The notes: generated by a model from the sequence alone, not told the origin. Shown: positions 1 through 7,033, counted from the first letter of the stretch. The stretch: 30,069 bases of DNA from Anaerolineales bacterium (GCA_024643945.1 JAHELX010000012.1:1-30069), one strand, 5' to 3'. Made by a program: numbers and translations.

Positions 1-45
1 CCGGCCAAGGCCGCCCTGGACGGGCTAAAACAAACGCCGGGCTAA
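1..45 (+). CDS. C-terminal end of an upstream gene (partial)
   Basis: Frame 1 is open from the window edge to TAA at 43-45 and reads PAKAALDGLKQTPG. The Ala/Lys-rich, helix-like tail and the strong terminator about 40 bases later suggest a real gene end. The fragment is too short to assign a family. The other two forward frames look less protein-like. Confidence 0.5.
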   Translation, partial: PAKAALDGLKQTPG

Positions 46-83
46 GGGTGAATCGCCACTACGATTAGAGAATAACTTGCTGT

Positions 84-117
84 AAAACGTGCCGGAGTCG
101 AGTTCCGGCACGTTTTT
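84..117 (+). terminator. Rho-independent terminator
   Basis: A perfect 13-bp stem (AAAACGTGCCGGA, 84-96, paired with TCCGGCACGTTTT, 104-116) encloses a 7-base loop and ends in a T run. It closes the transcription unit whose last codons are at 1-45 and insulates the promoter region that follows. Confidence 0.9.
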
Positions 118-144
118 GATTCTATTCCGGGCCTATCTCCTCAT

Positions 145-188
145 CTTAAAGTCGTCTTAAGGTTGTCTTAAGCTACGCTTAAGGACGA
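145..188 (+). promoter_or_regulatory. Operator: four CTTAAG direct repeats, 11-bp period (copy 1)
   Basis: CTTAAA, CTTAAG, CTTAAG and CTTAAG start at 145, 156, 167 and 178, exactly one 11-bp step apart. The last hexamer starts 28 bp before a -10-like TATAGT at 206, so it abuts the -35 position. Direct repeats at helical period next to -35 are the known geometry for OmpR/PhoB-family response regulators. The same four-repeat array recurs at 2621 and 10545. The identity of the regulator is inferred, and no regulator gene lies in the window. Confidence 0.8.
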
Positions 189-205
189 ATCTGAGCCAAG
201 TAAGA

Positions 206-211
206 TATAGT
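206..211 (+). promoter_or_regulatory. Putative -10 element TATAGT
   Basis: TATAGT lies 28 bp after the start of the last CTTAAG repeat. No TTGACA-like -35 precedes it, as expected for an activator-dependent promoter. It would drive the squalene-synthase-family/HpnH pair with a leader of roughly 265 bases. Confidence 0.5.
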
Positions 212-482
212 TGATCTTACAAATACGGTTACCATGTTTACACGAGGGTGTATTCTGGGGATGCCTCAAATTATACAGATACACGTCAATGGGGTCATCC
301 TCTCCTGGCTATCGATGATATACTGGGGATAGCTATCTCTACATTGCCATGAGTAGTGGCGTGTCCCTGAGATTCTGGGGTTACCTGAAGACGATTCGTC
401 CTGCGCCGACGCCCGTGCAACAGATGGAACAACCAGTCGGGGCACCCGTTGGAGCTCAATAAGTTGAGAGAGGTAGGAAAAA
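212..482 (+). other. Long 5' leader of the isoprenoid pair
   Basis: About 270 bases separate the predicted promoter from the first gene. The stretch holds three CTGGGG-containing motifs (at 255, 323 and 375), a 37-codon open frame (349-462) and a purine-rich ribosome binding site just before 483. I recognise no known riboswitch fold in it. Confidence 0.4.
349..462 (+). CDS. Possible small leader ORF (37 aa)
   Basis: ATG at 349 opens 37 codons ending in TAA at 460-462, 20 bases before the next gene. The C-terminal half is rich in Pro, Gln, Ala and Val (RPAPTPVQQMEQPVGAPVGAQ, residues 17-37, minus the first). No good Shine-Dalgarno sequence precedes the ATG, so this may be a chance frame. It is listed because it lies in a long leader of a regulated unit. 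Confidence 0.15.
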   Translation: MSSGVSLRFWGYLKTIRPAPTPVQQMEQPVGAPVGAQ

Positions 483-1346
483 ATGTCTTTCGATAAAGAT
501 GCGATGGATGTCTTGAGTGCAACCAGCCGGACTTTCTACATTCCAATCAGCCGTTTACCGCCGGGCCTGCTGGAAGCGGTCGCGTCAGCATACCTATGTA
601 TGCGCGCCATTGATGAGATTGAAGATCATCCAGAACTACATAACCTCATCAAGGCGGAACTGTTACGAGCCATTAGTCTCCAATTACAATCATTAGCTGA
701 TGATTCGGCAGTTGACCACTTTGCAGCAACGATGGGATCCTTTCGAATTTCTCTCCCAGAGGTAACCCTCCGTATTGGCGAGTGGACTCGACTTGCACCC
801 CAGACCATTGCCGCCCGTATATGCGATGCGACCGCAGCAATGGCAGATCGTATGGCTTACTGGGCGGCTGACGGCTGGCAGATTCACACGGAAGCTGATC
901 TGAACCACTATACGTTTAGCGTGGCTGGCGCTGTCGGACTGCTGCTATCTGACTTGTGGGCGTGGTACGATGGCACCCAAACCAACCGGTGGTATGCCAT
1001 CGGTTTTGGTCGTGGGTTGCAGGCCGTCAATATTCTCCGAAACCGCACTGAAGATCTGGCTCGCGGCGTGGATTTCCTTCCAGAGAATTGGGACCAGGAG
1101 AGTGTGCAAATGTATGCACGTCGTAATCTCCTACTTGCCGACGCCTATGTGAGAGATCTTCCGCCTGGCCCTGCTCTGGACTTTTGTAAAATTCCATTCA
1201 TTCTGGCCAATGCTACCCTCGACGTCCTGGCCCGCGGCGAATATAAGCTCAGCCGTAGCGACGTTCGCCGTCTGGTTGAGCAAGCGACCAGCGAACAATA
1301 CAGTAGAGTTCAGTATTACGCCGCCAGTGACGGCACTTTGGTCTAG
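483..1346 (+). CDS. Squalene/phytoene synthase family protein
   Basis: A 287-residue trans-isoprenyl diphosphate synthase of the head-to-head type, which condenses two prenyl diphosphates into squalene- or phytoene-like C30/C40 chains. The first Asp-rich motif is RAIDEIED (residues 41-48), close to the squalene-synthase form DTxED rather than DDxxD. The second motif is VNILRNRTED (182-191), followed by a GxxFLP tail. In typical members the residue at 187 is Asp (NIxRDxxED); here it is Asn. YTFSVAGAVG (143-152) matches the conserved Y..xAG region. The start is ATG after GAGAGAGGTAGG. The HpnH-like gene begins 29 bases downstream, so the substrate is probably farnesyl diphosphate for a hopanoid-type pathway, although no cyclase gene is in view. 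The Asn substitution leaves activity uncertain. Confidence 0.85.
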   Translation: MSFDKDAMDVLSATSRTFYIPISRLPPGLLEAVASAYLCMRAIDEIEDHPELHNLIKAELLRAISLQLQSLADDSAVDHFAATMGSFRISLPEVTLRIGEWTRLAPQTIAARICDATAAMADRMAYWAADGWQIHTEADLNHYTFSVAGAVGLLLSDLWAWYDGTQTNRWYAIGFGRGLQAVNILRNRTEDLARGVDFLPENWDQESVQMYARRNLLLADAYVRDLPPGPALDFCKIPFILANATLDVLARGEYKLSRSDVRRLVEQATSEQYSRVQYYAASDGTLV

Positions 1347-1375
1347 CTCAGGAGCAACAGAAAGGAAAAGGACTG

Positions 1376-2467
1376 ATGTCGCGCAAACCTCCAATTGAAC
1401 TCGGGCTACGTATGGCATGGCACGTCTGGAAAAATCGCCTGGCGGGTCGGAAGCGCTTCCCAATCGTGACTATGCTCGAACCCCTGGAAACCTGTAATCT
1501 CACCTGCAAGGGTTGTGGCCGGATTCGCGAGTATCACGAGAGTGTGATCATGAAGAAAAAGATGCTCTCGGTGGAAAAGTGCCTGGAGGTAGTCGAAGAA
1601 GCGGGATCACCCGTCGTCTCCATCGCTGGAGGCGAGCCGCTCATCCATCCTGAGATCGACGAAATCGTCTCCGGGATTATCAAGCAAAAGCGCTTCGTCT
1701 TCGTCTGCACGAACGGGCTGCTGCTGGAGCGGGCTATGCAGAAAATCAAGCCGTCTAAATACTTTTGTTGGGTGGTGCACCTAGACGGTATGGAGGAAAG
1801 TCACGACTATTGGGTTGAGCGCAAGGGAACCTGGGAGAAGGCGATGAAGGCACTCAAGCAGGCGCTCAAAGAGGGCTACCGGGTCTGCACCAATACGACG
1901 GTCTTTAAGGATAGTAAAGTGGGTGATCTTCACGAGCTCTTCCAGTTACTGACAGACCTGGGTGTAGAAGGCATGATGATTTCGGCGGGATATCCTTACC
2001 AGTCCGTGCCCACCCATGATATTTTTTTGGAGCGTAAGGAGTCGATTCAGACTTTTCGGAAGGCCCTGGATCCCACAAGGAGCTTCAATTTCTATAATAA
2101 CCCGCTGTACCTGTCGTTTTTGCGGGGTGAGCGCGACTATCCTTGCCAGGCCTGGACGAACCCGACCTATACACCTCTTGGCTGGCGCAAGCCCTGCTAT
2201 CTCATCGCCGATGAGCACACCCAGTCATTGCAGGAATTGATGGAGGCCTCGCTCTGGGAGCATTATGGGGTGGACAAGGATGCCCGTTGCGCCTCATGCA
2301 TGATGCATAGCGGCTTCGAGGCGGGGATTATCCAGGGGGCATTTACCAGCCCCCAGGAGTTCGGTGCACTGGCCAAGGGCTTTCTAAAGAAAGGCAAGGC
2401 TGGCGGCCAAAAGACTAAAAACGGGCGCCGGCTCAGCCGGGTCGGAGAAAGCGTTCAAGAGCCTTAG
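1376..2467 (+). CDS. hpnH: HpnH-like radical SAM protein (adenosylhopane synthesis family)
   Basis: A 363-residue radical SAM enzyme. CNLTCKGC supplies the CxxxCxxC 4Fe-4S cluster ligands (Cys40, Cys44, Cys47), and the SAM-binding GGEP motif is at 85-88. The context CNLxCxGCGRI, a C-terminal RCASCMMHSGFE cysteine region and the overall length fit HpnH, which adds a 5'-deoxyadenosyl group to hopene as the first step of extended hopanoid formation. The start is ATG after AAAGGAAAAGG, 29 bases after the squalene-synthase-family gene, so the two are probably co-transcribed. The pairing supports a hopanoid lipid role. Other SPASM-less radical SAM proteins of unknown substrate share the fold, so the exact reaction is inferred. 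Confidence 0.8.
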   Translation: MSRKPPIELGLRMAWHVWKNRLAGRKRFPIVTMLEPLETCNLTCKGCGRIREYHESVIMKKKMLSVEKCLEVVEEAGSPVVSIAGGEPLIHPEIDEIVSGIIKQKRFVFVCTNGLLLERAMQKIKPSKYFCWVVHLDGMEESHDYWVERKGTWEKAMKALKQALKEGYRVCTNTTVFKDSKVGDLHELFQLLTDLGVEGMMISAGYPYQSVPTHDIFLERKESIQTFRKALDPTRSFNFYNNPLYLSFLRGERDYPCQAWTNPTYTPLGWRKPCYLIADEHTQSLQELMEASLWEHYGVDKDARCASCMMHSGFEAGIIQGAFTSPQEFGALAKGFLKKGKAGGQKTKNGRRLSRVGESVQEP

Positions 2468-2510
2468 CGGATGTCTGAAAAGTCGTGGGGTGGGCTTTTC
2501 AGACATCCGC
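2467..2510. repeat. Palindromic repeat element, short form
   Basis: A perfect 16-bp inverted repeat (2467-2482 and 2495-2510; arm GCGGATGTCTGAAAAG) encloses a 12-base G/T-rich loop and starts at the last base of the HpnH-like stop codon. No T run follows, so it is not a classic terminator. The sequence GATGTCTGAAAAGTCGTGGG is nearly repeated on the opposite strand of the element at 17766-17831, so this is a dispersed repeat family and perhaps a remnant of insertion-sequence ends. Confidence 0.75.
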
Positions 2511-2556
2511 TTAGTCCAACGGCATCCTTCCCTACGACCGGCAAGGTCAGTTCAAG

Positions 2557-2592
2557 AAAAGCCATTCTACCTGCACGAATGGCTTTTTTTTC
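2557..2592 (+). terminator. Rho-independent terminator of the isoprenoid pair
   Basis: AAAAGCCATTC (2557-2567) pairs with GAATGGCTTTT (2577-2587) around a 9-base loop, with a run of nine T from 2584. It ends transcription from the HpnH-like gene about 90 bases after its stop and precedes the second CTTAAG operator. Confidence 0.85.
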
Positions 2593-2620
2593 TTTATCTT
2601 CACTGCAAACTCAGACATGT

Positions 2621-2664
2621 CTTAAGGTTGCCTTAAGCCAGGCTTTAGCCAGGCATAAGGACAA
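2621..2664 (+). promoter_or_regulatory. Operator: four CTTAAG-type repeats, 11-bp period (copy 2)
   Basis: CTTAAG, CTTAAG, CTTTAG and CATAAG start at 2621, 2632, 2643 and 2654, exactly 11 bp apart. Repeat by repeat this matches copy 3 at 10545, including the degenerate third and fourth units. A -10-like TATCAT begins 27 bp after the last unit starts. It controls the PRC-barrel gene. Confidence 0.8.
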
Positions 2665-2680
2665 ACGGGTTAAATATTGT

Positions 2681-2686
2681 TATCAT
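2681..2686 (+). promoter_or_regulatory. Putative -10 element TATCAT
   Basis: TATCAT lies in an AT-rich stretch 27 bp after the start of the last operator repeat, mirroring the arrangement at 206 and 10606. The predicted leader to the PRC-barrel gene is about 120 bases. Confidence 0.45.
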
Positions 2687-2711
2687 AGAGATATATTTCT
2701 TTAGTAAACAG

Positions 2712-2795
2712 ATGGAATACATACCGGTTTCAGCGGAAGTAGGTAGCAGTGTAATTCTTCTTTTGACCCCCATCTCGACTGAAATCTTGAACTGA
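2712..2795 (+). CDS. Possible leader ORF resembling the start of the next gene (27 aa)
   Basis: ATG at 2712 opens 27 codons ending at TGA 2793-2795. It begins MEYIPVSAEVGSS, while the PRC-barrel gene at 2816 begins MDIPVNAEVHCAD, so seven of the first ten positions agree after a one-residue gap. The similarity fades after that. There is no clear ribosome binding site. It may be a decayed partial duplication of the gene start, a leader peptide or coincidence. Confidence 0.2.
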   Translation: MEYIPVSAEVGSSVILLLTPISTEILN

Positions 2796-2815
2796 GGCCG
2801 AAAGAGGTAAGAACT

Positions 2816-3424
2816 ATGGACATCCCTGTAAATGCTGAAGTGCACTGCGCCGACGGCCTTTGTGGTCGTTCCACGTACATCATTCTGAATCCCACGACAC
2901 GGCGGGTTACGCACCTGGTAGTCAAGGAAAAGCGATTTCCACACACTGAGTATGTGGTGCCCATTGACTACGTGGTGGAAGCAACTCCCCAATTGATTCG
3001 GCTACGCTGCGCCGGCCACGAACTGGCAATGTTCGAGGCGTTTGTCGAGACTGAATTCGTCTCGAGCGACTTTCCCGAATATACCGGCGATCCCTATATG
3101 AAGTGGCCCTACGTTATCCCCCAGGCTGAGACGCTGCCAGTGGAACACGAACGCATTCCGCCGGGTGAACTGGCGATACGCCGGGGCGCTCGAGTAGAAG
3201 CCACCGACGGGCATGTAGGCCGGGTAGACGAGTTTCTGGTCGACCCGACGAACGGGTACATCACCCACCTGGTGCTCAGGGAAGGGCACCTGTGGGGCCA
3301 AAAAGACGTGACTATTTCCGTCTCGCAGATTGATCGCATCGAAGAAGATAGCGTATACCTGAAACTAGACAAACACAGCATTGAAATGCTGCCCACTATC
3401 CCGGTGCGCAGGGATACGACGTAA
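2816..3424 (+). CDS. Double PRC-barrel domain protein
   Basis: A 202-residue soluble protein with two similar halves. The first (about 1-80) holds IPVNAEVHCADG, ILNPTTRRVTHLVVKE and YVVPIDYV. The second (about 118-195) holds IRRGARVEATDGHVGRVDEF, DPTNGYITHLVLREGHLWGQ and SVSQIDRIEED. This is the PRC-barrel pattern of the photosynthetic reaction centre H subunit and RimM families: a small beta barrel used for docking to proteins or RNA. There is no signal peptide or membrane segment, so it is probably cytoplasmic. The start is ATG after AAAGAGG. It forms its own unit behind the CTTAAG operator at 2621. The specific partner is unknown; a stress or regulatory role is a guess. Confidence 0.85.
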   Translation: MDIPVNAEVHCADGLCGRSTYIILNPTTRRVTHLVVKEKRFPHTEYVVPIDYVVEATPQLIRLRCAGHELAMFEAFVETEFVSSDFPEYTGDPYMKWPYVIPQAETLPVEHERIPPGELAIRRGARVEATDGHVGRVDEFLVDPTNGYITHLVLREGHLWGQKDVTISVSQIDRIEEDSVYLKLDKHSIEMLPTIPVRRDTT

Positions 3425-3736
3425 AGGCTTAGTGGAGCAACGCTGCTGTGTGTATAACCGGCGTGGAGCCAGAAGTCGTGCCAATGTGGGTGAACGGCAA
3501 ATGACCGATCGCCGGGAATGACAAACCCCTAATCACCCTAATACTGGCTGTACCCACTCCATGATAGGGTATCAAGATTAAGCTACTACCCGGGTGAGGG
3601 TCACTAAAAGGGTAAGTACCTAATCAGAATTAGACATAATAGACGTCCTTACTACTCATCGGGGCTACTTGCAGTGCTTAAGTATCCCCTGGGCGGGTAT
3701 AGGTAATAACGTCGCATTTATATTGAGGAGGGTAAA
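3425..3736 (+). promoter_or_regulatory. Regulatory intergenic region before the respiratory operon
   Basis: These 312 bases carry no credible gene. Between 3527 and 3614 there is a cluster of ACCCTA/TAGGGT-like motifs: two CCCTAAT copies 9 bp apart (3527, 3536), TACCC at 3551 and 3587, and GGGT at 3567, 3592, 3598 and 3610, including a palindromic ACCCGGGT. A -10-like CATAAT sits at 3635-3640 without a good -35. An AGGAGG-type ribosome binding site (TTGAGGAGGG) precedes coxB. The motif cluster could bind a regulator of respiration; the factor is unknown. Confidence 0.45.
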
Positions 3737-4648
3737 ATGCCCAGTTCGCCGTTCAATCCTGTTTCACCTCAGGCGCTGGCCATTTCGAATCTGTTCATTC
3801 TGGTCTTAATCATCGGGATGGTCATTTTGGCCATCGTCACCAGCCTGGTTATCTACGCTTCGATACGGTATCGCAGCCGGCCGGGCGAGGGCGAGCCACC
3901 ACAAACTTTTGGTAATCGGACTTTGGAGATTAGCTGGACTTTGGCGCCCGCGCTATTGTTGGCCGTTCTGCTCGTCTTCACGATCTATACGATGCAGGTA
4001 GCCGATCCGACGGTCCTGGCTGGGCAAGGGCAGCCCGATTTGGTGATCATCGCACACCAGTGGTGGTGGGAGGTGCACTATCCCAAAACGGGGGTCACAA
4101 CTGCGAATGAGATTCACATACCGACCGGTACCCGGTTGCTGACTCGAATTGAGTCGGCCGATGTCATCCATGACTTCTGGGTGCCGCAGTTGGGACGCAA
4201 GATGGACGCAATCCCAGGCCACCCCAACCATATATGGCTGGAGACCGATACGCCAGGCACTTACCTCGGGAGTTGTGCTGAGTACTGTGGACTGGAACAT
4301 GCCTGGATGCGCATTCGGGTCATCGCGCAGACACAGGACGAGTTCAAGGCATGGGAGCAAGAGCAACTGCAGACCCCGACCCTCACGGGGGAAGCAGCCG
4401 TGGGAGAGCAACTCTATATGAGTATGCCATGTGTAAACTGCCATGTCGATCAACCGATTGGGCCCGATCTGACCCATTTTGGGGACCGTGAAACGATTGG
4501 CACCGGTGTCTTAGAGAACACGCCGGACAATCTTGCCAAGTGGCTCCGCAATCCTCAAGCAGTGAAACCGGGCATCCACATGCCAAATCTGAACCTGACG
4601 GATGTGGAAATAAAAGCCCTCGTAGCGTACCTGGAGGCTTCAAAATGA
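3737..4648 (+). CDS. coxB: Cytochrome c oxidase subunit II with fused cytochrome c (caa3 type)
   Basis: A 303-residue subunit II of the haem-copper oxidase. Two membrane helices (about 17-40 and 66-86) are followed by the periplasmic cupredoxin domain with the binuclear CuA site: His145 and the CAEYCGLEHAWM motif (Cys180, Glu182, Cys184, His188, Met191). QWWWEVHYP (108-116) is the conserved aromatic electron-entry segment. A C-terminal class I cytochrome c domain carries CVNCH (Cys232, Cys235, His236) and a likely axial Met282. This fusion defines caa3 oxidases and lets the enzyme take electrons without a separate docking cytochrome. No lipobox is visible. It is the first gene of the operon, has a strong AGGAGG site, and overlaps coxA by four bases (ATGA). 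Confidence 0.97.
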   Translation: MPSSPFNPVSPQALAISNLFILVLIIGMVILAIVTSLVIYASIRYRSRPGEGEPPQTFGNRTLEISWTLAPALLLAVLLVFTIYTMQVADPTVLAGQGQPDLVIIAHQWWWEVHYPKTGVTTANEIHIPTGTRLLTRIESADVIHDFWVPQLGRKMDAIPGHPNHIWLETDTPGTYLGSCAEYCGLEHAWMRIRVIAQTQDEFKAWEQEQLQTPTLTGEAAVGEQLYMSMPCVNCHVDQPIGPDLTHFGDRETIGTGVLENTPDNLAKWLRNPQAVKPGIHMPNLNLTDVEIKALVAYLEASK

Positions 4649-6345
4649 GCGAGATTCCATTAGTTCAAGAAACCGCGATGCGCCCCCCATGGCCGAAAGA
4701 ATACAAAGGTCTACTCAGTTGGATATCATCAGTCGATCACAAACAGATCGGTATTATGTACTTCCTGGCGACTCTTTTCTTCTTCCTCGTGGGTGGGTTC
4801 GAAGCGCTGCTGATGCGCACCCAGCTTGCCCGGCCAGAGAACACCTTTCTGTCGCCGCAGGCTTACAATCAGCTATTCACCATGCACGGCACCACCATGA
4901 TCTTTCTGGTGGTCGTACCCGTGCTGATCGGCTTTTCGATTTACTTTGTACCACTCATGATCGGGGCGCGAGACGTTGCCTATCCACGGTTGAACGCATT
5001 TAGTTTCTGGATTTTTCTCGTGGGCGGCCTGATGCTGTATTACAGCTTCATTGGCGGCGGGGGCGCCAGTGCTGGCGGTTCCGGTGGCGCCGGCGGTGGG
5101 GCTCCTACTGCTGGCTGGTTCAGCTACGCCCCCCTCAGCGAGACGCCTTACACCCCCAGTGCAGGGCAGGACTATTGGGCGCTCGGGCTGCTCGGGGTCG
5201 GCATAGGGACGGTAACCGGCGCTATCAACCTCATCGTCACTATCTTGACCCTGCGCACGCCGGGAATGAGCTTACGCCGGGTACCCCTCTTTGTGTGGAT
5301 GGTGCTGGTCAATGGTTTCGTCATCTTGTTCGCGCTGCCACCTCTCAACTCAGCGCTGGTGATGCTTCTCATCGACCGGCAGCTCCAGGCCCACTTTTTC
5401 ACGCCAGCAACTGGCGGGTCGGCGATTCTATGGCAGCAATACTTTTGGGCCTTCGGCCATCCGGAAGTCTACATCATGATTCTGCCTGCCTGGGGCATGA
5501 TCTCCGAGGTCATTCCGGTTTTTTCACGCAAGCCGATCTTTGGCTATTCGTTTGTGGCCGCATCGTCGGTGGCCATTGGCGTCCTCAGCTTCGCGGTGTA
5601 TGCCCACCACATGTTTGCGGTGGGCCTGGGTCACCCGTTCAACACGGCGTTCGCCACCGCCAGTTTCGCCATCGCGGTCCCGACCGGGATCAAGATTTTC
5701 AACTGGACGGCGACGATGTGGGGCGGTAAGATACGCTTTACCACTTCGATGCTGTTCGCCGCAACCTTCCTGGTTATGTTCACCATCGGCGGCATCAGCG
5801 GCGTGACCTTCGCCGCTGTCCCCACCGACTGGCAGACGACGGATACCTATTACGTCGTGGCCCATTTCCACTATGTGCTTTTTGGGGGGACGGTCTTGGC
5901 CATCTTCGCCGGGCTTTACTATTGGTTCCCCAAGATAACCGGGCGGTTGCTTTCAGAAGGGTGGGGCAAGCTACATTTCTTGCTCACCTTCATCGGCTTC
6001 AACCTGACGTTCTTTGTGCAGCATATCCTGGGGCTCATCGGCATGCCGCGCCGGGTCTGGACTTATCCCAATCTGCCGGGCTGGGGCACTATGAACCTGA
6101 TCTCGACGATAGGCGCCTTCATCTTGGGGCTGTCGGTGCTCGTGTTCCTGTGGAATGTGATCATCAGCCTGCGCAGCGGCCAGATTGCGGGCGATAATCC
6201 ATGGGAAGGCTGGACCCTGGAGTGGGCGACGACGTCGCCGCCACCAGTCGACAACTTCGATCAGGTGCCCCCCGTTCACGGCCGGCGTCCTCTGTGGGAC
6301 TTGGCTCATCCGGAAAATCCCGATTGGGAACATTCCGAGTCGTAA
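4645..6345 (+). CDS. coxA: Cytochrome c oxidase subunit I
   Basis: The catalytic subunit, 566 residues with about 12 membrane helices, reduces O2 to water and pumps protons. Haem a ligands are His81 (TMHGTTM) and His409; His407 binds haem a3 (HFHYVL); CuB is held by His272, His321 and His322. Glu274 and Tyr276 in GHPEVYI mark an A1-type oxidase with the cross-linked Tyr. The D-channel entry residue corresponds to Asp110 and the K-channel Lys to Lys350 (VPTGIK). The loop at 137-157 is unusually rich in Gly and Ala. The start ATG at 4645 overlaps the coxB stop and is preceded by CTGGAGG; a longer in-frame GTG start at 4540 would lie inside coxB and is rejected. Confidence 0.97.
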   Translation: MSEIPLVQETAMRPPWPKEYKGLLSWISSVDHKQIGIMYFLATLFFFLVGGFEALLMRTQLARPENTFLSPQAYNQLFTMHGTTMIFLVVVPVLIGFSIYFVPLMIGARDVAYPRLNAFSFWIFLVGGLMLYYSFIGGGGASAGGSGGAGGGAPTAGWFSYAPLSETPYTPSAGQDYWALGLLGVGIGTVTGAINLIVTILTLRTPGMSLRRVPLFVWMVLVNGFVILFALPPLNSALVMLLIDRQLQAHFFTPATGGSAILWQQYFWAFGHPEVYIMILPAWGMISEVIPVFSRKPIFGYSFVAASSVAIGVLSFAVYAHHMFAVGLGHPFNTAFATASFAIAVPTGIKIFNWTATMWGGKIRFTTSMLFAATFLVMFTIGGISGVTFAAVPTDWQTTDTYYVVAHFHYVLFGGTVLAIFAGLYYWFPKITGRLLSEGWGKLHFLLTFIGFNLTFFVQHILGLIGMPRRVWTYPNLPGWGTMNLISTIGAFILGLSVLVFLWNVIISLRSGQIAGDNPWEGWTLEWATTSPPPVDNFDQVPPVHGRRPLWDLAHPENPDWEHSES

Positions 6346-6411
6346 GTACTTGTCCATTAATAACTTTGCATTTGCATTGGCAAATCAGGCGTAAACTGGC
6401 TGCACAAGTAC
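6346..6411. repeat. Inverted repeat between coxA and coxC
   Basis: GTACTTGT (6346-6353) is repeated inverted as ACAAGTAC (6404-6411), and inside it ATTTGC/GCAAAT (6370-6385) forms a second hairpin. It lies in a 119-base gap inside an otherwise tight operon and has no T run. It may be an RNA processing or stability element. Confidence 0.4.
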
Positions 6412-6464
6412 GGAGTTATTTCTGGACAAGCACTGATCCTCTTGTAGAGGACCAAGCAGAAAGG

Positions 6465-7031
6465 ATGGACTTCTTGATGATGGAGAAAAACAAACTGGGC
6501 ATGATCCTCTTTATCGCCTCCGAGTCGATTTTTTTCACACTGCTGATTCTGGCGTACGGCTACTTCAACAGTGGGACTGTCAGCGGCCCGACGGCAGCCA
6601 GCAGCCTGGACCCGGCCGTTACCGGTTTCGTTTCGCTCTTCCTCTGGAGCAGTAGCTTCACGATATGGCGGGCAGGTAAGAATTTGGAGCAGGGAAACCA
6701 CTCAAGACTGGGAATGTGGCTGCTGGCCACGATCGTGCTCGGCGTTCTATTTTTGACCGGGCAGGGCATAGAATGGAGCCATTTGATCGGCCAGGGTGCG
6801 ACAATTAGCCGTAATCTGTTCGGCACGACCTTCTTCACACTGACGGGCTTCCATGGGCTTCACGTTTTGATCGGATTGGTTATGTTGGCGACTCTGTTCG
6901 GTTTGACTCGGGCCGGCCATTTCAAAGGCACGCAATCTGCCGGGGTGACGGTGATCTCACTCTACTGGCACTTCGTGGATGCGGTGTGGATTGTCATCTT
7001 CAGTGTGGTCTACCTGACGTTGGTGCTGTAA
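6465..7031 (+). CDS. coxC: Cytochrome c oxidase subunit III
   Basis: 188 residues with about five membrane helices, the short form of subunit III that supports stable proton pumping by the oxidase core. The opening KNKLGMILFIASES, the TGFHGLHVLIGLVML segment and the C-terminal YWHFVDAVWIVIFSVVYL are conserved family signatures. The reading frame is open further upstream into coxA, but sequence resembling subunit III begins only here. ATG at 6465 is chosen; ATG at 6477 or 6480 is possible and would have AAAGGA at a better distance. It is followed by ctaG after two bases, which implies coupled translation. Confidence 0.93.
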   Translation: MDFLMMEKNKLGMILFIASESIFFTLLILAYGYFNSGTVSGPTAASSLDPAVTGFVSLFLWSSSFTIWRAGKNLEQGNHSRLGMWLLATIVLGVLFLTGQGIEWSHLIGQGATISRNLFGTTFFTLTGFHGLHVLIGLVMLATLFGLTRAGHFKGTQSAGVTVISLYWHFVDAVWIVIFSVVYLTLVL

Positions 7032-7033
7032 CT

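Noticed and set aside
2467..2510. Terminator call for the perfect 16-bp hairpin
   Set aside because: No T run follows, and a proper terminator lies at 2557-2592. Its match to the element at 17766 fits a dispersed repeat better.
2471..2704. 77-codon frame after the HpnH-like gene
   Set aside because: It spans the palindromic repeat, the terminator and the CTTAAG operator, so it is not coding.
3677..3682. Single CTTAAG upstream of coxB as a fourth operator copy
   Set aside because: No second unit occurs 11 bp to either side, so it does not fit the array.
3953..4477. 174-codon minus-strand frame opposite coxB
   Set aside because: It lies wholly opposite a well-supported gene, and its product has no recognisable domain. 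It is a shadow of GC-rich codons.
4540..4644. Longer CoxA N-terminus from a GTG at 4540
   Set aside because: The added 35 residues lie entirely inside the coxB coding sequence and do not resemble subunit I. ATG at 4645 has a good ribosome binding site and a four-base overlap with coxB.
6201..6464. Extended frame upstream of coxC
   Set aside because: It runs inside coxA and then through the structured gap. The translation is unlike subunit III until about 6465.
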